Below are positions 1-8,573 of a DNA stretch of 45,475 nucleotides, piece by piece. A model generated the notes under the pieces. That model made no database searches. It was not told where the DNA came from and saw only the letters and a program-made list of their open reading frames with translations. Both the position numbers and the translations under genes were made by a program. The first letter of the stretch is position 1. Each line of letters opens with the position of its first letter. The DNA is from Heliomarina baculiformis (GTDB lineage: Bacteria; Pseudomonadota; Alphaproteobacteria; Rhodobacterales; Rhodobacteraceae): NCBI RefSeq assembly GCF_019966545.1, contig NZ_JAIMIC010000019.1, positions 1 to 45,475 on the forward strand, given 5' to 3'.

Positions 1-115
1 GTTGATAAAGTCGGACATAAGGGCGGACTTACCATCGGAGCGAACACAAGTTCAGACGGCCGCCCCCGGAGGCTTACCCTTTAAGCAGACTTAAAGTCAT
101 CCATAGGTAATCCAT

Positions 116-137
116 TCGCATAACTATGAACGCTAAG
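116..137. repeat. 22-bp direct repeat, copy 1
   Basis: The 22 bases beginning TCGCATAACTATGAAC and ending GCTAAG recur exactly at 312-333, with start points 196 bases apart. The copies have the same orientation. This could be an old duplication, a recombination or attachment site, or a protein-binding site; nothing in the window decides between these. Confidence 0.8.
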
Positions 138-311
138 GGATCGGTAGCCGATAACCCCGGAGCGCCCGAAGAGCAGTTCAGAAGTTTCCACCCCTTCAAA
201 GAGGCTAACAAGGAGCCTTGGATCAACCTACTGGCAATTGATACCATGATAACACCGTGTCTTGGTTCGGCCTTGATGGCTATAGCGGCCTTTAGGGATA
301 TCCACTCGCAC

Positions 312-333
312 TCGCATAACTATGAACGCTAAG
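312..333. repeat. 22-bp direct repeat, copy 2
   Basis: This is the exact second copy of the repeat at 116-137. Bases on either side differ between the copies, apart from a purine-rich continuation, so the identity is limited to about 22 bases. Confidence 0.8.
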
Positions 334-514
334 AGCGGCGCTGGGCAATTTAAAGCAAGCGTGGGCCGCCTAAAAGGCTTCTAAAACCCTCCTTAGCTCA
401 CGTCCGTATACCATCCTGTCCGCCACCCGGACGCCCAAGCCTATTGATCGTCGCCACGAAATAGCCCGTTTCGGCAACTACCGTCAAAACAAATGCAACT
501 GCGTCCAAGACCGA

Positions 515-1279
515 ATGACCGACATCGAAACACTTTTGATCGCTCCAGAAGAACCAGCGGCACCAACCGTCGAAGCGCAAGTCAGCAGGATCTTTGATGG
601 AGATGGTATCCTAGCCAAGGTTGTAGTTCCGAATTGGAAAGGCCGTTCAGGGAGCACCAAGACCACAGAGGTTGCGGTGCGCTTCGGCTTCATCGATGCA
701 CCAGAGATGGGTCAACCCGGAGGCCAAGAGGCAAAGGACTTCCTGACCCGCCTCATTGGAGGTCATAGCCTGCGTCTAGCTGTCCTGACCAAGATGGACG
801 TAGGAAGCTCGTTCGACGCTTACGGGCGAATAGTTTGTGTACCATACCTGACACGAACCTATTCATCAGCCGACTTCGAAGCCGAAACGGATTGTCGACA
901 CAGGGCCGCTTCATTCGGTGGCGGTGTAAACGTCACACGGAATGTGGAACTGGAAATGGTCCTAAACGGCTGGGCCTGGGTTCTGGAGCATTTTGGACCG
1001 GACGAGCGGTATCTGTGGGCTCTTAGAGACGCTCAGGCCAACCGTAGAGGCATCTGGTCGGCCAATAGCGTTGAGGCACCTTGGGATTTCAAAAAGCGGT
1101 CCAAGAAGGCGGCAAAGTCAACACAGCAACCGGACTTGCTGACGGAGCTAGAGAAGCCTGAGGCTTGCCCACATGATGGCTGCTCGGGGCATCAAGTCAG
1201 GCGTAGCGGGAGGTTTGGTAACTTTGTCGGATGTTCACGATATCCTCGGTGCAAGTTTTCCAAGGATTTGGCCATTTGA
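515..1279 (+). CDS. Staphylococcal nuclease-like (SNase) protein with C-terminal topoisomerase-type zinc finger
   Basis: This 254-residue protein has an N-terminal SNase (thermonuclease) fold. The metal-site DGDG is at residues 28-31. The motif RFGFIDAPE carries R56, D61 and E64 with exactly the spacing of R35/D40/E43 in staphylococcal nuclease, and YGR at 103-105 supplies the second catalytic arginine. The active site therefore looks complete. Residues 218-246 form a four-cysteine zinc ribbon (C218, C223, C240, C246) of the type found at the C-terminus of bacterial topoisomerase I, a likely nucleic-acid-binding module. The expected chemistry is calcium-dependent phosphodiester cleavage. I see no signal peptide, so the enzyme is probably cytoplasmic, unlike secreted thermonucleases. 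The ribosome binding site is weak. The gene stands alone next to an OLD-like ATPase; a role in defence or a mobile element is inference. Confidence 0.82.
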   Translation: MTDIETLLIAPEEPAAPTVEAQVSRIFDGDGILAKVVVPNWKGRSGSTKTTEVAVRFGFIDAPEMGQPGGQEAKDFLTRLIGGHSLRLAVLTKMDVGSSFDAYGRIVCVPYLTRTYSSADFEAETDCRHRAASFGGGVNVTRNVELEMVLNGWAWVLEHFGPDERYLWALRDAQANRRGIWSANSVEAPWDFKKRSKKAAKSTQQPDLLTELEKPEACPHDGCSGHQVRRSGRFGNFVGCSRYPRCKFSKDLAI

Positions 1280-1758
1280 TTTGGTGCCTCTCGAAACGCA
1301 TTTCCGCAACTTAAGCTCCAGAACGAAAATCCGACCGGAAAGTTGAAGAGACCTTCGAGCAAGCTGTGGATTGTGCAGCATTTCGCACCGACGGTGGAGT
1401 TTGAGAGCATGTAAACTAACTGGATAAGCCGCGTATCCAGGTCGGGCGTGCAGCCGACCGTCGCCGCGCATTGCATGAAAGTCCGCGATGTGCAGGGAGC
1501 GAAATTTGCAAAGTCGGGACCACCGCATGCTCCGACCGGCGAGGCCCGGTCCAATGCCGCAGTTTAAAGATAGCTTAACATGCCGCGCTACGGCCCGTCC
1601 AAGGAGACGTTCGCTGCAGGGCAAGAAGTTTGCACACTGCTAAATTCACGCAACGTGGAAAAAGCATCCGGTTCCTGCAACGCAAAAACGTTACCAAACC
1701 ACGGCAAAATATGCACCATTACCCGGTGAAAACTTGGCTCCTAGGTTACGGTTTTTGC
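1280..1758. other. Gene-free stretch between the nuclease and the OLD-like gene
   Basis: This is a convergent intergenic region of about 480 bases. Minus-strand frames of 120 and 129 codons are open here, but they overlap the 3' end of the nuclease gene and give low-complexity products rich in Arg, Cys and Ser without a recognisable domain, so I treat them as chance. I see no clear terminator with a T-run. Confidence 0.5.
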
Positions 1759-3639
1759 TCAGGAGTCCAGTAGGATACGGGAACACACTTCCACAGCGTC
1801 TTCGTCGACTCTAACTGAAACGGGAAAGCCTTGGACATCAAGTATCTGGCTATGCAGGCCCACTTTGATTGCATCTGCCTCCCACGCGAAATCGAAGAGC
1901 TGAGCAGCTTCTCCAATAAAGGTCCGCGCCAGTTGATTGGCATCTCCCGAATTCGCTCCAGCTTTCAACCGTGCCTGAAGCGGTGCGACACATGCAAGCA
2001 ATAGGTCAAGAAGGGCTTCACCCTCGTTCAGCTTTTTGGAGGATGACGCAGCTCTCAGGCAACGGATCGCGTCACCAAAGGCCTGTTCTAGTGCGTCTTC
2101 TGATGCATCTTGGATGCTAAGAGCTTCGTTGACCGCCGCGTCTGGCTTGGTCATGAACTCTGTAAGCTCAGTGTTGGAGTAGTAGTCCTCGATTGTGCCC
2201 CGACGGAGAATGAAGCAACCCAACTCTTCCAGTACGGAAAGCAGGACATCCAATCGCGCTCGGATCGCCGACCAGTGTTCTGGCAACGCGGCCAAATGCT
2301 CAGCCGATTGGGACAGAAGCGCTACAAGGGCGGCACGACGTCTGCGTTGTTCTTCGCGGCTTGGGTCGCCGTTGATATAGTAGCCGGTCTGTTGTGCTAT
2401 TCGAGCAATCTCGTCCCAAGAATTTTCCACAAGGCCACAGAAGTCACCGTAGACGTTTCGTGACAGTTCCGTCCCTGAACCAAATCCGCGAGCAGTTGCC
2501 GTTGCGTTTCCAGCTTGCGTATTCAAAAAACTGTTCACCAACTCTGTTCCGTCAGCGAGGCCATCGCAATCTGCGAGAACCACTGGAGCCTTGCCCATTA
2601 GCGTGAAGAGTTTGAGAACCACTGGGAACTCGCCTTTCCCAATCACAGGGAGCACTTGAGAGCCGCCTGCTTCAAGGTGGATTTTAAGCCTGGATGCGAG
2701 CGCCCCACATATTACCGCGTCCGAAGGCCCCTCCACGAGCACGGGTGATCTCGCGAACAGCGAGAGCTTGTGCTCCTGACCCATCCGACTGACAAGTTCC
2801 CGAATCTTCCGATTTTGGAGTTCACCGGTATCTGGTGCAATCTGTACAGGAGACACTCCAAAATCCGAGCAAAAGACGAGTTGTGGAATGTCACTTGGGC
2901 TATCAAGCTTCACGAACTCCGTTGAGTGTGTCGATAGCAAGATGATCTTCTTGTTGTTCCCCACTTCAGGAAATCCAGCGATATCCGTCATCGCTTGCAA
3001 TAGAAATGCTTGTAACTGAGGGTGCATAGACACCTCAGGTTCATCGATGATAAGTGCTCCGACTTCGTCGTCATATATTGACGTTAGCAACCCAACCAAA
3101 TGCATTAGGCCAGATGCTTCTCGACCAGAGGAGTAGGTGGAATTGGGCCCATCCAGTCGCGAAAATGAGAGCTTCAAACGCCCGGCGTCCCATTCGACTA
3201 GCATATCCCTTTTAAATAGCTTTCGCAGTCTTTCACGAATTTTGACCAGTATGTCTGGCCGTTGCGAGAGCGTGAGGATGTCACCTTGCAGCGTCTCGTA
3301 TTTGTGCCGCCGAGAGCTATCTTTTTTTGAGCCATACTGAGCTTCATCATATTGTGGATTTCCGGACCTGTGGCCGTCAAAATCTGCACGATACTGTTCG
3401 AGCATTCCAATGCGTCCGGCTGAGACGAACCGAACTTTCTTGTTCACCGGCGGTGTTTCATTCGGCCCTTGCTGTCTCATCAGCTGTTCCAAACTCCGCT
3501 TGGCGGCCCGCATCAATTGCGTCTTTCCAGAACCGTTGGGCCCCAATAGAACAGTTATGCCTTCGTGGAGGTGGATGGAGATGTTCTGCGTACCGTCCGT
3601 GAGTTGAATGCTGGCAGTGATCTCCACAGGAAATACCAT
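1759..3639 (-). CDS. OLD-like AAA ATPase with TOPRIM nuclease domain
   Basis: This protein has about 626 residues when started at the ATG at 3639, which has an AAAGG box seven bases upstream; an upstream ATG at 3687 lacks one. The N-terminal half is an SMC/ABC-like ATPase: P-loop GPNGSGKT near residue 33, an SSGREAS signature-like motif, and Walker B LIIDEPEVSMHPQ. The C-terminal half carries a TOPRIM domain with the acidic LVEGPSD motif and the DCD triad in VLADCDGLADG. This is the OLD (overcoming lysogenization defect) arrangement. Class 1 OLD proteins work alone; class 2 members pair with a UvrD-type helicase (Gabija). No helicase is adjacent, so a solitary class 1-like protein is the simplest reading. 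The likely activity is ATP-regulated DNA nicking or cleavage, with a role in phage defence inferred from the family. Confidence 0.82.
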   Translation of the reverse strand: MVFPVEITASIQLTDGTQNISIHLHEGITVLLGPNGSGKTQLMRAAKRSLEQLMRQQGPNETPPVNKKVRFVSAGRIGMLEQYRADFDGHRSGNPQYDEAQYGSKKDSSRRHKYETLQGDILTLSQRPDILVKIRERLRKLFKRDMLVEWDAGRLKLSFSRLDGPNSTYSSGREASGLMHLVGLLTSIYDDEVGALIIDEPEVSMHPQLQAFLLQAMTDIAGFPEVGNNKKIILLSTHSTEFVKLDSPSDIPQLVFCSDFGVSPVQIAPDTGELQNRKIRELVSRMGQEHKLSLFARSPVLVEGPSDAVICGALASRLKIHLEAGGSQVLPVIGKGEFPVVLKLFTLMGKAPVVLADCDGLADGTELVNSFLNTQAGNATATARGFGSGTELSRNVYGDFCGLVENSWDEIARIAQQTGYYINGDPSREEQRRRRAALVALLSQSAEHLAALPEHWSAIRARLDVLLSVLEELGCFILRRGTIEDYYSNTELTEFMTKPDAAVNEALSIQDASEDALEQAFGDAIRCLRAASSSKKLNEGEALLDLLLACVAPLQARLKAGANSGDANQLARTFIGEAAQLFDFAWEADAIKVGLHSQILDVQGFPVSVRVDEDAVEVCSRILLDS

Positions 3640-4054
3640 GAAATAACCTTTATTTTTTAGAACTTTCTGGGAGGATGCAGCAAACACGACATGATAGCAA
3701 AGACTTATGCGATCTGGCGCGATCCATTACAACTCGCATCTACGTCTGCTTAGTTGAGAGCTACCGACCTCTTCGCGCCCACAGCGAATGACGGCTTCGC
3801 TTAAATTTTTCGATACGGGCCGCTGCGTGACGTTGGCTGCAACACGTCCGTTCAAGGCTGGGACCGTTCATCCGTTGCGCCAGCCTCTCTTCCGACGTCC
3901 AAACGCGTCCGCCATCCAAAAAACGGCACGCCCATCACTCTTTCGGGCGCCGGAAAAGGGTTACGGTGTTTCCGCAGCTCGACAATCGTCTTAGAGTGAA
4001 GCCAAAGCGCCTTGTCCTGCTCGGCCACTCTAGAAAATCACAGGAATTGAAACT
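3640..4054. other. Intergenic region between divergent OLD-like and DUF6236-like genes
   Basis: This divergent spacer of about 415 bases should contain both promoters. I see no gene. A stop TAG at 4031-4033 sits exactly where the start codon of the downstream frame would be expected; see the DUF6236-like gene. Confidence 0.45.
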
Positions 4055-5203
4055 CTGCTCTATTATCCGCATTATACGCCAAGCCAAGAACGGCTGCGTT
4101 CGCTCCTTCTATTCTGCGACAAGGTTTCTCTGATTGTTCCGAATGTTGATCAATCCGGGGTACAGCGTCGCCAGCATATCGCCGAGATCCTGTGCAAGGA
4201 CGACAACTTGGTCGAAATGAAAGATCCAACATACCGTTATTCAGGGTGGATGGACAAAGATGGGGTGGCGCAGGCGACAGAGAACCTTATTGCAAAGCTG
4301 GTTAAAAAAACTGCGCAAGAAGGGCAACTGACACCGATTCAGTTCGACCAGTACGGTCAGGTAAGCTCAGGTCAAGACGACGAGATAGCTGTGCGTTGGT
4401 CTCAAAAAGGCTGGAAGTATGTTGCCGAGGAAAAATTCCCGCCGAATTTCCGCGACATTTTCTTCTCTGAAGGTATGGCCTTACGAGTCGGACATTTTAG
4501 AAACCCAGATACCGGTGACGTAATTGAGCACAACGGGGTCTTGTGCCATCCTATTTTAGCAGATTTCGTGTTGGCGAGAATGGCGCGCGAGGCTTCGACG
4601 ATTGATGGTCTTCCAAGCATCACTTTTGGTGGCATCAACTATACAAATCACCTCTTCGACGGAGACCAGACGCATCGCGCAGATCGGTTTAAGCTCCTGC
4701 AGACCACCATGGATTTGTTTGTTCCAAACAATGTAGGAAGCTGCAATATTCATGACTTCTTTTCGATACGCCAAGAATATGAGGGGGTTCGGCGGCTGGT
4801 CTGGCGATATCTTGAAGACATTTCCAGAGAGAAAAACTTGGACTTGGAAGTGAAAGACCAAGAAACACTTCTCGAACGCCTGGAAGACGTGCGAAGGCGC
4901 ATCGACGAAGAGCTAACTAGTATCAAGAAAATAATTGGCCGCGAACGCTTCACCGCTGGAACACTTTTCGCGTTTGAGGCGGCGTCAACTATCGGCCTTG
5001 CAGCACTAGGGGCACATTGGGGCGGGCCACTTGCCGCTGCCGGAACAGCTGGACTCGGAATTGCTGTTGCCGAAGGCACTAGAAGAATGAGCACCCTTGG
5101 GGCAAAGCGGGACGGAACCGCACAGTCCATCGCGATGTCAATTGCCAAGATTGAAAGGCGGGGTATGCCAGCAAGGCGAGCAGTCCCGAATTATTGGCTT
5201 TAA
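4055..5203 (+). CDS. DUF6236-like protein with non-canonical or lost start codon
   Basis: The first ordinary start codon in this frame is the TTG at 4208, giving 331 residues, but the protein-like reading clearly continues upstream to the stop at 4031-4033. The added part contains LLYYPHYTP followed by LLLFCDKVSLIVP. This resembles the N-terminus I recall for the DUF6236 family: a Tyr-Tyr-Pro motif, then a leucine-rich helix ending in a WDK/IVP-like segment. No ATG, GTG or TTG exists between 4034 and 4208. The best available start is CTG at 4055, nine bases after AGGA; ATT at 4046 is less well placed. Alternatively the start has mutated and the gene is a pseudogene. The middle part is soluble. 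Near the C-terminus an Ala/Gly-rich hydrophobic segment (about residues 297-336) follows an acidic coiled-coil-like helix. The function is unknown; relatives often sit in accessory islands. Confidence 0.55.
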   Translation: MLYYPHYTPSQERLRSLLLFCDKVSLIVPNVDQSGVQRRQHIAEILCKDDNLVEMKDPTYRYSGWMDKDGVAQATENLIAKLVKKTAQEGQLTPIQFDQYGQVSSGQDDEIAVRWSQKGWKYVAEEKFPPNFRDIFFSEGMALRVGHFRNPDTGDVIEHNGVLCHPILADFVLARMAREASTIDGLPSITFGGINYTNHLFDGDQTHRADRFKLLQTTMDLFVPNNVGSCNIHDFFSIRQEYEGVRRLVWRYLEDISREKNLDLEVKDQETLLERLEDVRRRIDEELTSIKKIIGRERFTAGTLFAFEAASTIGLAALGAHWGGPLAAAGTAGLGIAVAEGTRRMSTLGAKRDGTAQSIAMSIAKIERRGMPARRAVPNYWL

Positions 5204-5713
5204 AGGTGGGCCTGTACCACTTTGCTGCGGCCTTCAGGTTCTCATTTGCAGGCCTGTTTCACTCGATCAGGCACGGCCCTTCGAGCCAAATGCTGCACAG
5301 CGTCGTAAGGTCGTAGAGGGTCTTCAAACCCGACGTTTGCTGCGCTCGGCCCGAATGTCCACTCTAAACAATCTTTAAATGAAAGCTTGGATGCGCTCAC
5401 GGTTAACTGTCGCGAGCTCAGAGGAGGTTCGACGCCTCTTCCAGCAACAAAGAAAACTCATCAATAAACAAACAATAACTCCAACAATAGCCCCCATTTT
5501 TGAACTCAGTTTTCTCAAACCCCCACCCCCTTCCCGTAGAGGAGAAACTTTCTTACTTCCTGTCGCCCTGAGCCTTTGGACCTGCCAATAGACCTTGCCC
5601 CTGTGTCATGTCTTTGAAGGTGGCGCTTTGTACGCCTTATGGATCGGTTCTGCATTTTGGCAGACGGTCCGCCACAAAATCATAGACATCACTGACACAC
5701 AGGAGGGCGTACC
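5204..5713. other. Gene-free stretch upstream of the recombinase
   Basis: I see no supported gene in these 510 bases. The last 110 bases contain two related, oppositely oriented strings (TGTCATGTCTT near 5602 and AGACATCACTGACA near 5683) that could be recombinase-binding half sites, because resolvases and invertases often act just upstream of their own gene. The match is imperfect, so this is a suggestion only. Confidence 0.35.
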
Positions 5714-6286
5714 ATGTTGGTAGGCTATGCACGAACTTCGACCCTTGAACAGAAAGCTGGCTTGGAGGCCCAGACAGAGTCACTGAGGGCCATTGGATGC
5801 GAACGGGTGTGGGAGGAACAGATAAGCTCTGTTGCACCCAGAGAGGGCCTTGAGGAGGCTCTACGGTTCTGTCGGGAGGGTGACCTATTGGTCGTAACCA
5901 AGCTGGACCGTCTGGCCCGTTCAGTTCGACACTTGGGAGAAATCGTAGAGGGGCTTTCGGACAGAGGGATTGGGCTACGTGTTCTCGACCTTGGACTGGA
6001 TACATCGAACGCCACAGGCAAGCTGATGCTGAACGTTCTTGGATCAGTGGCCCAGTTCGAAAGGGAGATGATGCTGGAACGTCAACGGGAAGGCATTGCA
6101 AAGGCCAAGGCTAAAGGTAAGTACAAAGGCCGGAAACCGACAGCGCGAATGAGGTCGAGTGAAGTCCTTGCGATGCTGGCTCAAGGATATGGCAAACGGG
6201 AAACCGCCCAGCGCCTTGGAATGTCTGAGAGGTCAGTGTTTCGGATCATTAACAATGGCAAAACTCTAGTGGACAGCCAAAACTGA
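5714..6286 (+). CDS. Serine recombinase of the resolvase/invertase family
   Basis: This 190-residue protein starts MLVGYARTST, which places the nucleophilic serine of small serine recombinases at residue 9. Other family marks follow: the KLDRLARSVRHL motif with its catalytic arginines, the ATGKLMLNVLGSVAQFEREM stretch at the start of helix E, and a C-terminal Hin-type helix-turn-helix (GYGKRETAQRLGMSERSVFRI). The length is typical for Tn3 resolvases and DNA invertases. A strong ribosome binding site (AGGAGGG, seven bases before ATG) fixes the start. No transposase accompanies it, so it may be a resolvase left by a Tn3-type element or an invertase acting nearby. It marks this segment as a mobile region. 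Confidence 0.92.
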   Translation: MLVGYARTSTLEQKAGLEAQTESLRAIGCERVWEEQISSVAPREGLEEALRFCREGDLLVVTKLDRLARSVRHLGEIVEGLSDRGIGLRVLDLGLDTSNATGKLMLNVLGSVAQFEREMMLERQREGIAKAKAKGKYKGRKPTARMRSSEVLAMLAQGYGKRETAQRLGMSERSVFRIINNGKTLVDSQN

Positions 6287-6626
6287 TCAAAAAAACGCAC
6301 CACATTACCTTATGTTATCGAAAGCGAAGCCATGAGCGTTCATTCGCTTTGGCACCGCTGACCTAGCAGCGCTCCCCCAGGGAACCGACCGCGTACCAGG
6401 TTCCCGAGTACTCTCCAGGGATGACCGCCTTTTGACGTTAAATTGGCGTTGCATTACCTCGGCTGTTTAGAATCCGAATGACACACGAGGCATCCACAAA
6501 AATGCTTACAAGAGTAGTTTCAGAACACCGTTTACAGCTATCGGAATGGCTAAACTTGCGACATTTAGGCCGCAAGTATATTAGAGAGATTGACTAATCA
6601 GCAGTTCGAGGCCTCAAAAAGAGACT
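6287..6626. other. Intergenic stretch with an 8-bp inverted repeat
   Basis: There is no gene in these 340 bases, which separate two convergent genes. AAAGCGAA at 6321-6328 is complemented by TTCGCTTT at 6343-6350, with a smaller nested TGA/TCA. No T-run follows, so this may be a weak bidirectional terminator or a recombinase site. Confidence 0.4.
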
Positions 6627-7493
6627 CTAAAGAATGTAATTATCTATGGTTAGATCAGACTGCTCGATATCCAACAAAAGCACCTTTACAAACTCATTGC
6701 TCGCATTGCCTTTAATCACCAAGCCACGGTTCACTTCGACATATTGCACATCTTCAAGATTGCCGAGATCGATATAATCCTCATCTACATCAAAATCTTT
6801 TATAACTGTTTTTCCTTTTTGACCCTGTACCGTCGTAAAAGAGAAGCTGAATGCAAAGGTATCGGAACCAACACCACCAAATAGCTTGTCGCTGCCTCCG
6901 GATAGGATCAGCTTGTCATCCCCTTTACCACCCTTCAAGACATCATGACCGGCCCCACCACTTAGAAGATCATTCCCGCCCCCACCGAAAAGCTTATCAT
7001 TGCCATCGTCGCCGTACAGGCTATCGCGACCAGCATTTCCAATGAGTTTGTCGCTACCATTCATCCCACTGACCCTATCATCACCTCGACCAGCATTGAC
7101 AACATCTCGGTATTTATTCCCGGTGATAATATCATCATGTGACGTGTTCACCCGAAAGATGAAATCAGCTTCGTTATCTCGATAAAGGTCGGAATCGCTA
7201 TACGAGTAACCGCTGTAAGATGAATGAGCCAAGTTGTAGGACATCACGCTTTGGAAAGGCAGAGCATCTTCGACCAAATTAAATTCTTGCAACAGCCACC
7301 ACATCAACCCGTTGCCAAAATAGTTGCCGTTGGGCTGCCACTGAGTAACGGTAGCGAACCCCTCCCAAGCACCATATGCAACGTCATCGTTGATTCGAGT
7401 GTAATCAACGTCAAGCGCATCCTTGAAAGGATTAGAGATGGTGTCACGCAGGCGAAAACCAAAACCGAGGCCGTCAAAAATAGTCAATTTCAA
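6627..7493 (-). CDS. RTX calcium-binding protein (type I secretion substrate)
   Basis: The protein has 288 residues when read from a TTG start at 7493 that has GAAAGGG some nine bases upstream. Residues about 118-220 carry hemolysin-type nonapeptide repeats of the GGxGxDxLx kind (for example GDDGNDKLFGGGGNDLLSGG), which bind calcium in a parallel beta-roll after export. The unique N-terminal part of about 115 residues has no domain I recognise. There is no Sec signal peptide. The C-terminus ends in DLTIDNYIL, like the hydrophobic tails of type I secretion substrates and similar to the ends of the two other RTX proteins in this window. Codon use is AT-richer than in those relatives. No type I exporter genes lie in the window, so export would need a system encoded elsewhere. 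Confidence 0.85.
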   Translation of the reverse strand: MKLTIFDGLGFGFRLRDTISNPFKDALDVDYTRINDDVAYGAWEGFATVTQWQPNGNYFGNGLMWWLLQEFNLVEDALPFQSVMSYNLAHSSYSGYSYSDSDLYRDNEADFIFRVNTSHDDIITGNKYRDVVNAGRGDDRVSGMNGSDKLIGNAGRDSLYGDDGNDKLFGGGGNDLLSGGAGHDVLKGGKGDDKLILSGGSDKLFGGVGSDTFAFSFSFTTVQGQKGKTVIKDFDVDEDYIDLGNLEDVQYVEVNRGLVIKGNASNEFVKVLLLDIEQSDLTIDNYIL

Positions 7494-8573
7494 GTTCGCA
7501 CCCTTTCAAGAACCAAAGTCAAAGCCTGTAGGCGAACAGGAAACCGGAGCAAGACATGACGCTGTGTCATTTCCGCAAGCCCTGATCCATTCGCTCGCAT
7601 TTTTTTAACTTATACAGGGACTTGCGCTACCTACAATGGAAATCTCGGAAACGCACCGGGTCGTGGATTCATAATCCAAACCCATAGCATCCTCCCTCAA
7701 CCACATGGAAGAAGGCAGAACAGCTAAACTGACCGCAGGCCAGCTGCCTCCGGAAGGAACTTCGCCCCTAGGATAATAAGTTTTGGAGGCAAACGACGGG
7801 TGGAACCGTTGCAAAACAAGGTCGGCTTGTCGGCAGGGGATCCACGCAAGAAAACTTTGGATCTGGATCGCTTATTCGGGACCGGTCACACACTACAACA
7901 ACTTACGACGAACAGCGCATCCGCCAAAGCCAACTTGGAACTTCAATCGCTTCCGAGGAGTAAAAACCATATTTAGCTCTCGCTTCGCGACACTCGCTCC
8001 GGTCCACAAATGAGTCCACAAGACCACTTTACCAAGAACTAACACTTTGATATAAAATATAAAAATTCCAACACGCAATCCTCTCCTGGGCACCAAAAAA
8101 TCACGAAAATTCGTAACATAGCAATGACCTGCAGGGTACGCCTGCGGCAGGACCGGCCATTGTGGGCTTCGTCGGAAAACTGACCAATCTGCGCGGCTTG
8201 TGGCGTTGCAGATCACTCCAACGAAGTTGCAGCGCCAAGGCATCCCCCACGACATTCGCGACGCATCCGCCTGTGCTTTCCAATCGGGTGCGGGCTCGAA
8301 ATTGTCATGCCTGCTCCTGCTTGTTCATGACACAAGATTCGAATGCACAGCGACCCGAATTCACACCCTTTCAACTTGGATGGAACGCGTGAATTAATCA
8401 GACTTTAACAATTCAAATCAATAACGGCACCTGATCTCAAATGGAAAAATCCAATTAATTCTTGCCCGATTTCTCAATTCCATGCACGGTCAGGAGTGAA
8501 CTATATCACCTCAATTATTGAAGGGGCTTCTGAGAGAGGCCTCAAAGTATAAAAGCTACTCTACCGGCATAAT
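7494..8573. other. About 1.1 kb AT-rich stretch without a supported gene
   Basis: This divergent spacer is unusually long for this genome. All open frames here are short, overlap in several frames and give no recognisable product. Visible features are a small palindrome ATGAC-GCTGT-GTCAT at 7556-7570 upstream of the RTX gene, a run of seven T at 7601-7607, and AT-rich sequence at 8395-8570 that probably holds the promoter of the downstream FG-GAP/RTX gene. It may contain a decayed gene or an unrecognised small RNA. Confidence 0.45.

Larger units (their letters stand above)
1..514. other. Gene-free left end with a direct repeat
   Basis: I see no convincing gene here. A 68-codon frame opens at 126, but its product has no recognisable features and no ribosome binding site precedes it. 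The only structure I can see is a perfect 22-base direct repeat, listed separately. The stretch lies directly upstream of the nuclease-like gene, so it may hold that gene's promoter, but I cannot point to -35/-10 boxes with confidence. Confidence 0.5.

Noticed and set aside
126-332. 68-codon frame at the left end
   Set aside because: No ribosome binding site, no domain, and it spans the interval between two direct repeats, so its start and end share the repeat sequence by chance.
1192-1624. Minus-strand frames of 120 and 129 codons
   Set aside because: They overlap each other in different frames and overlap the nuclease gene; composition is Arg/Cys/Ser-rich with no recognisable motif.
7640-7700. 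tRNA-like fragment containing TTCATAATCC
   Set aside because: I could not fold a cloverleaf; no acceptor stem or T-loop (GTTCRANYC) in the right place.
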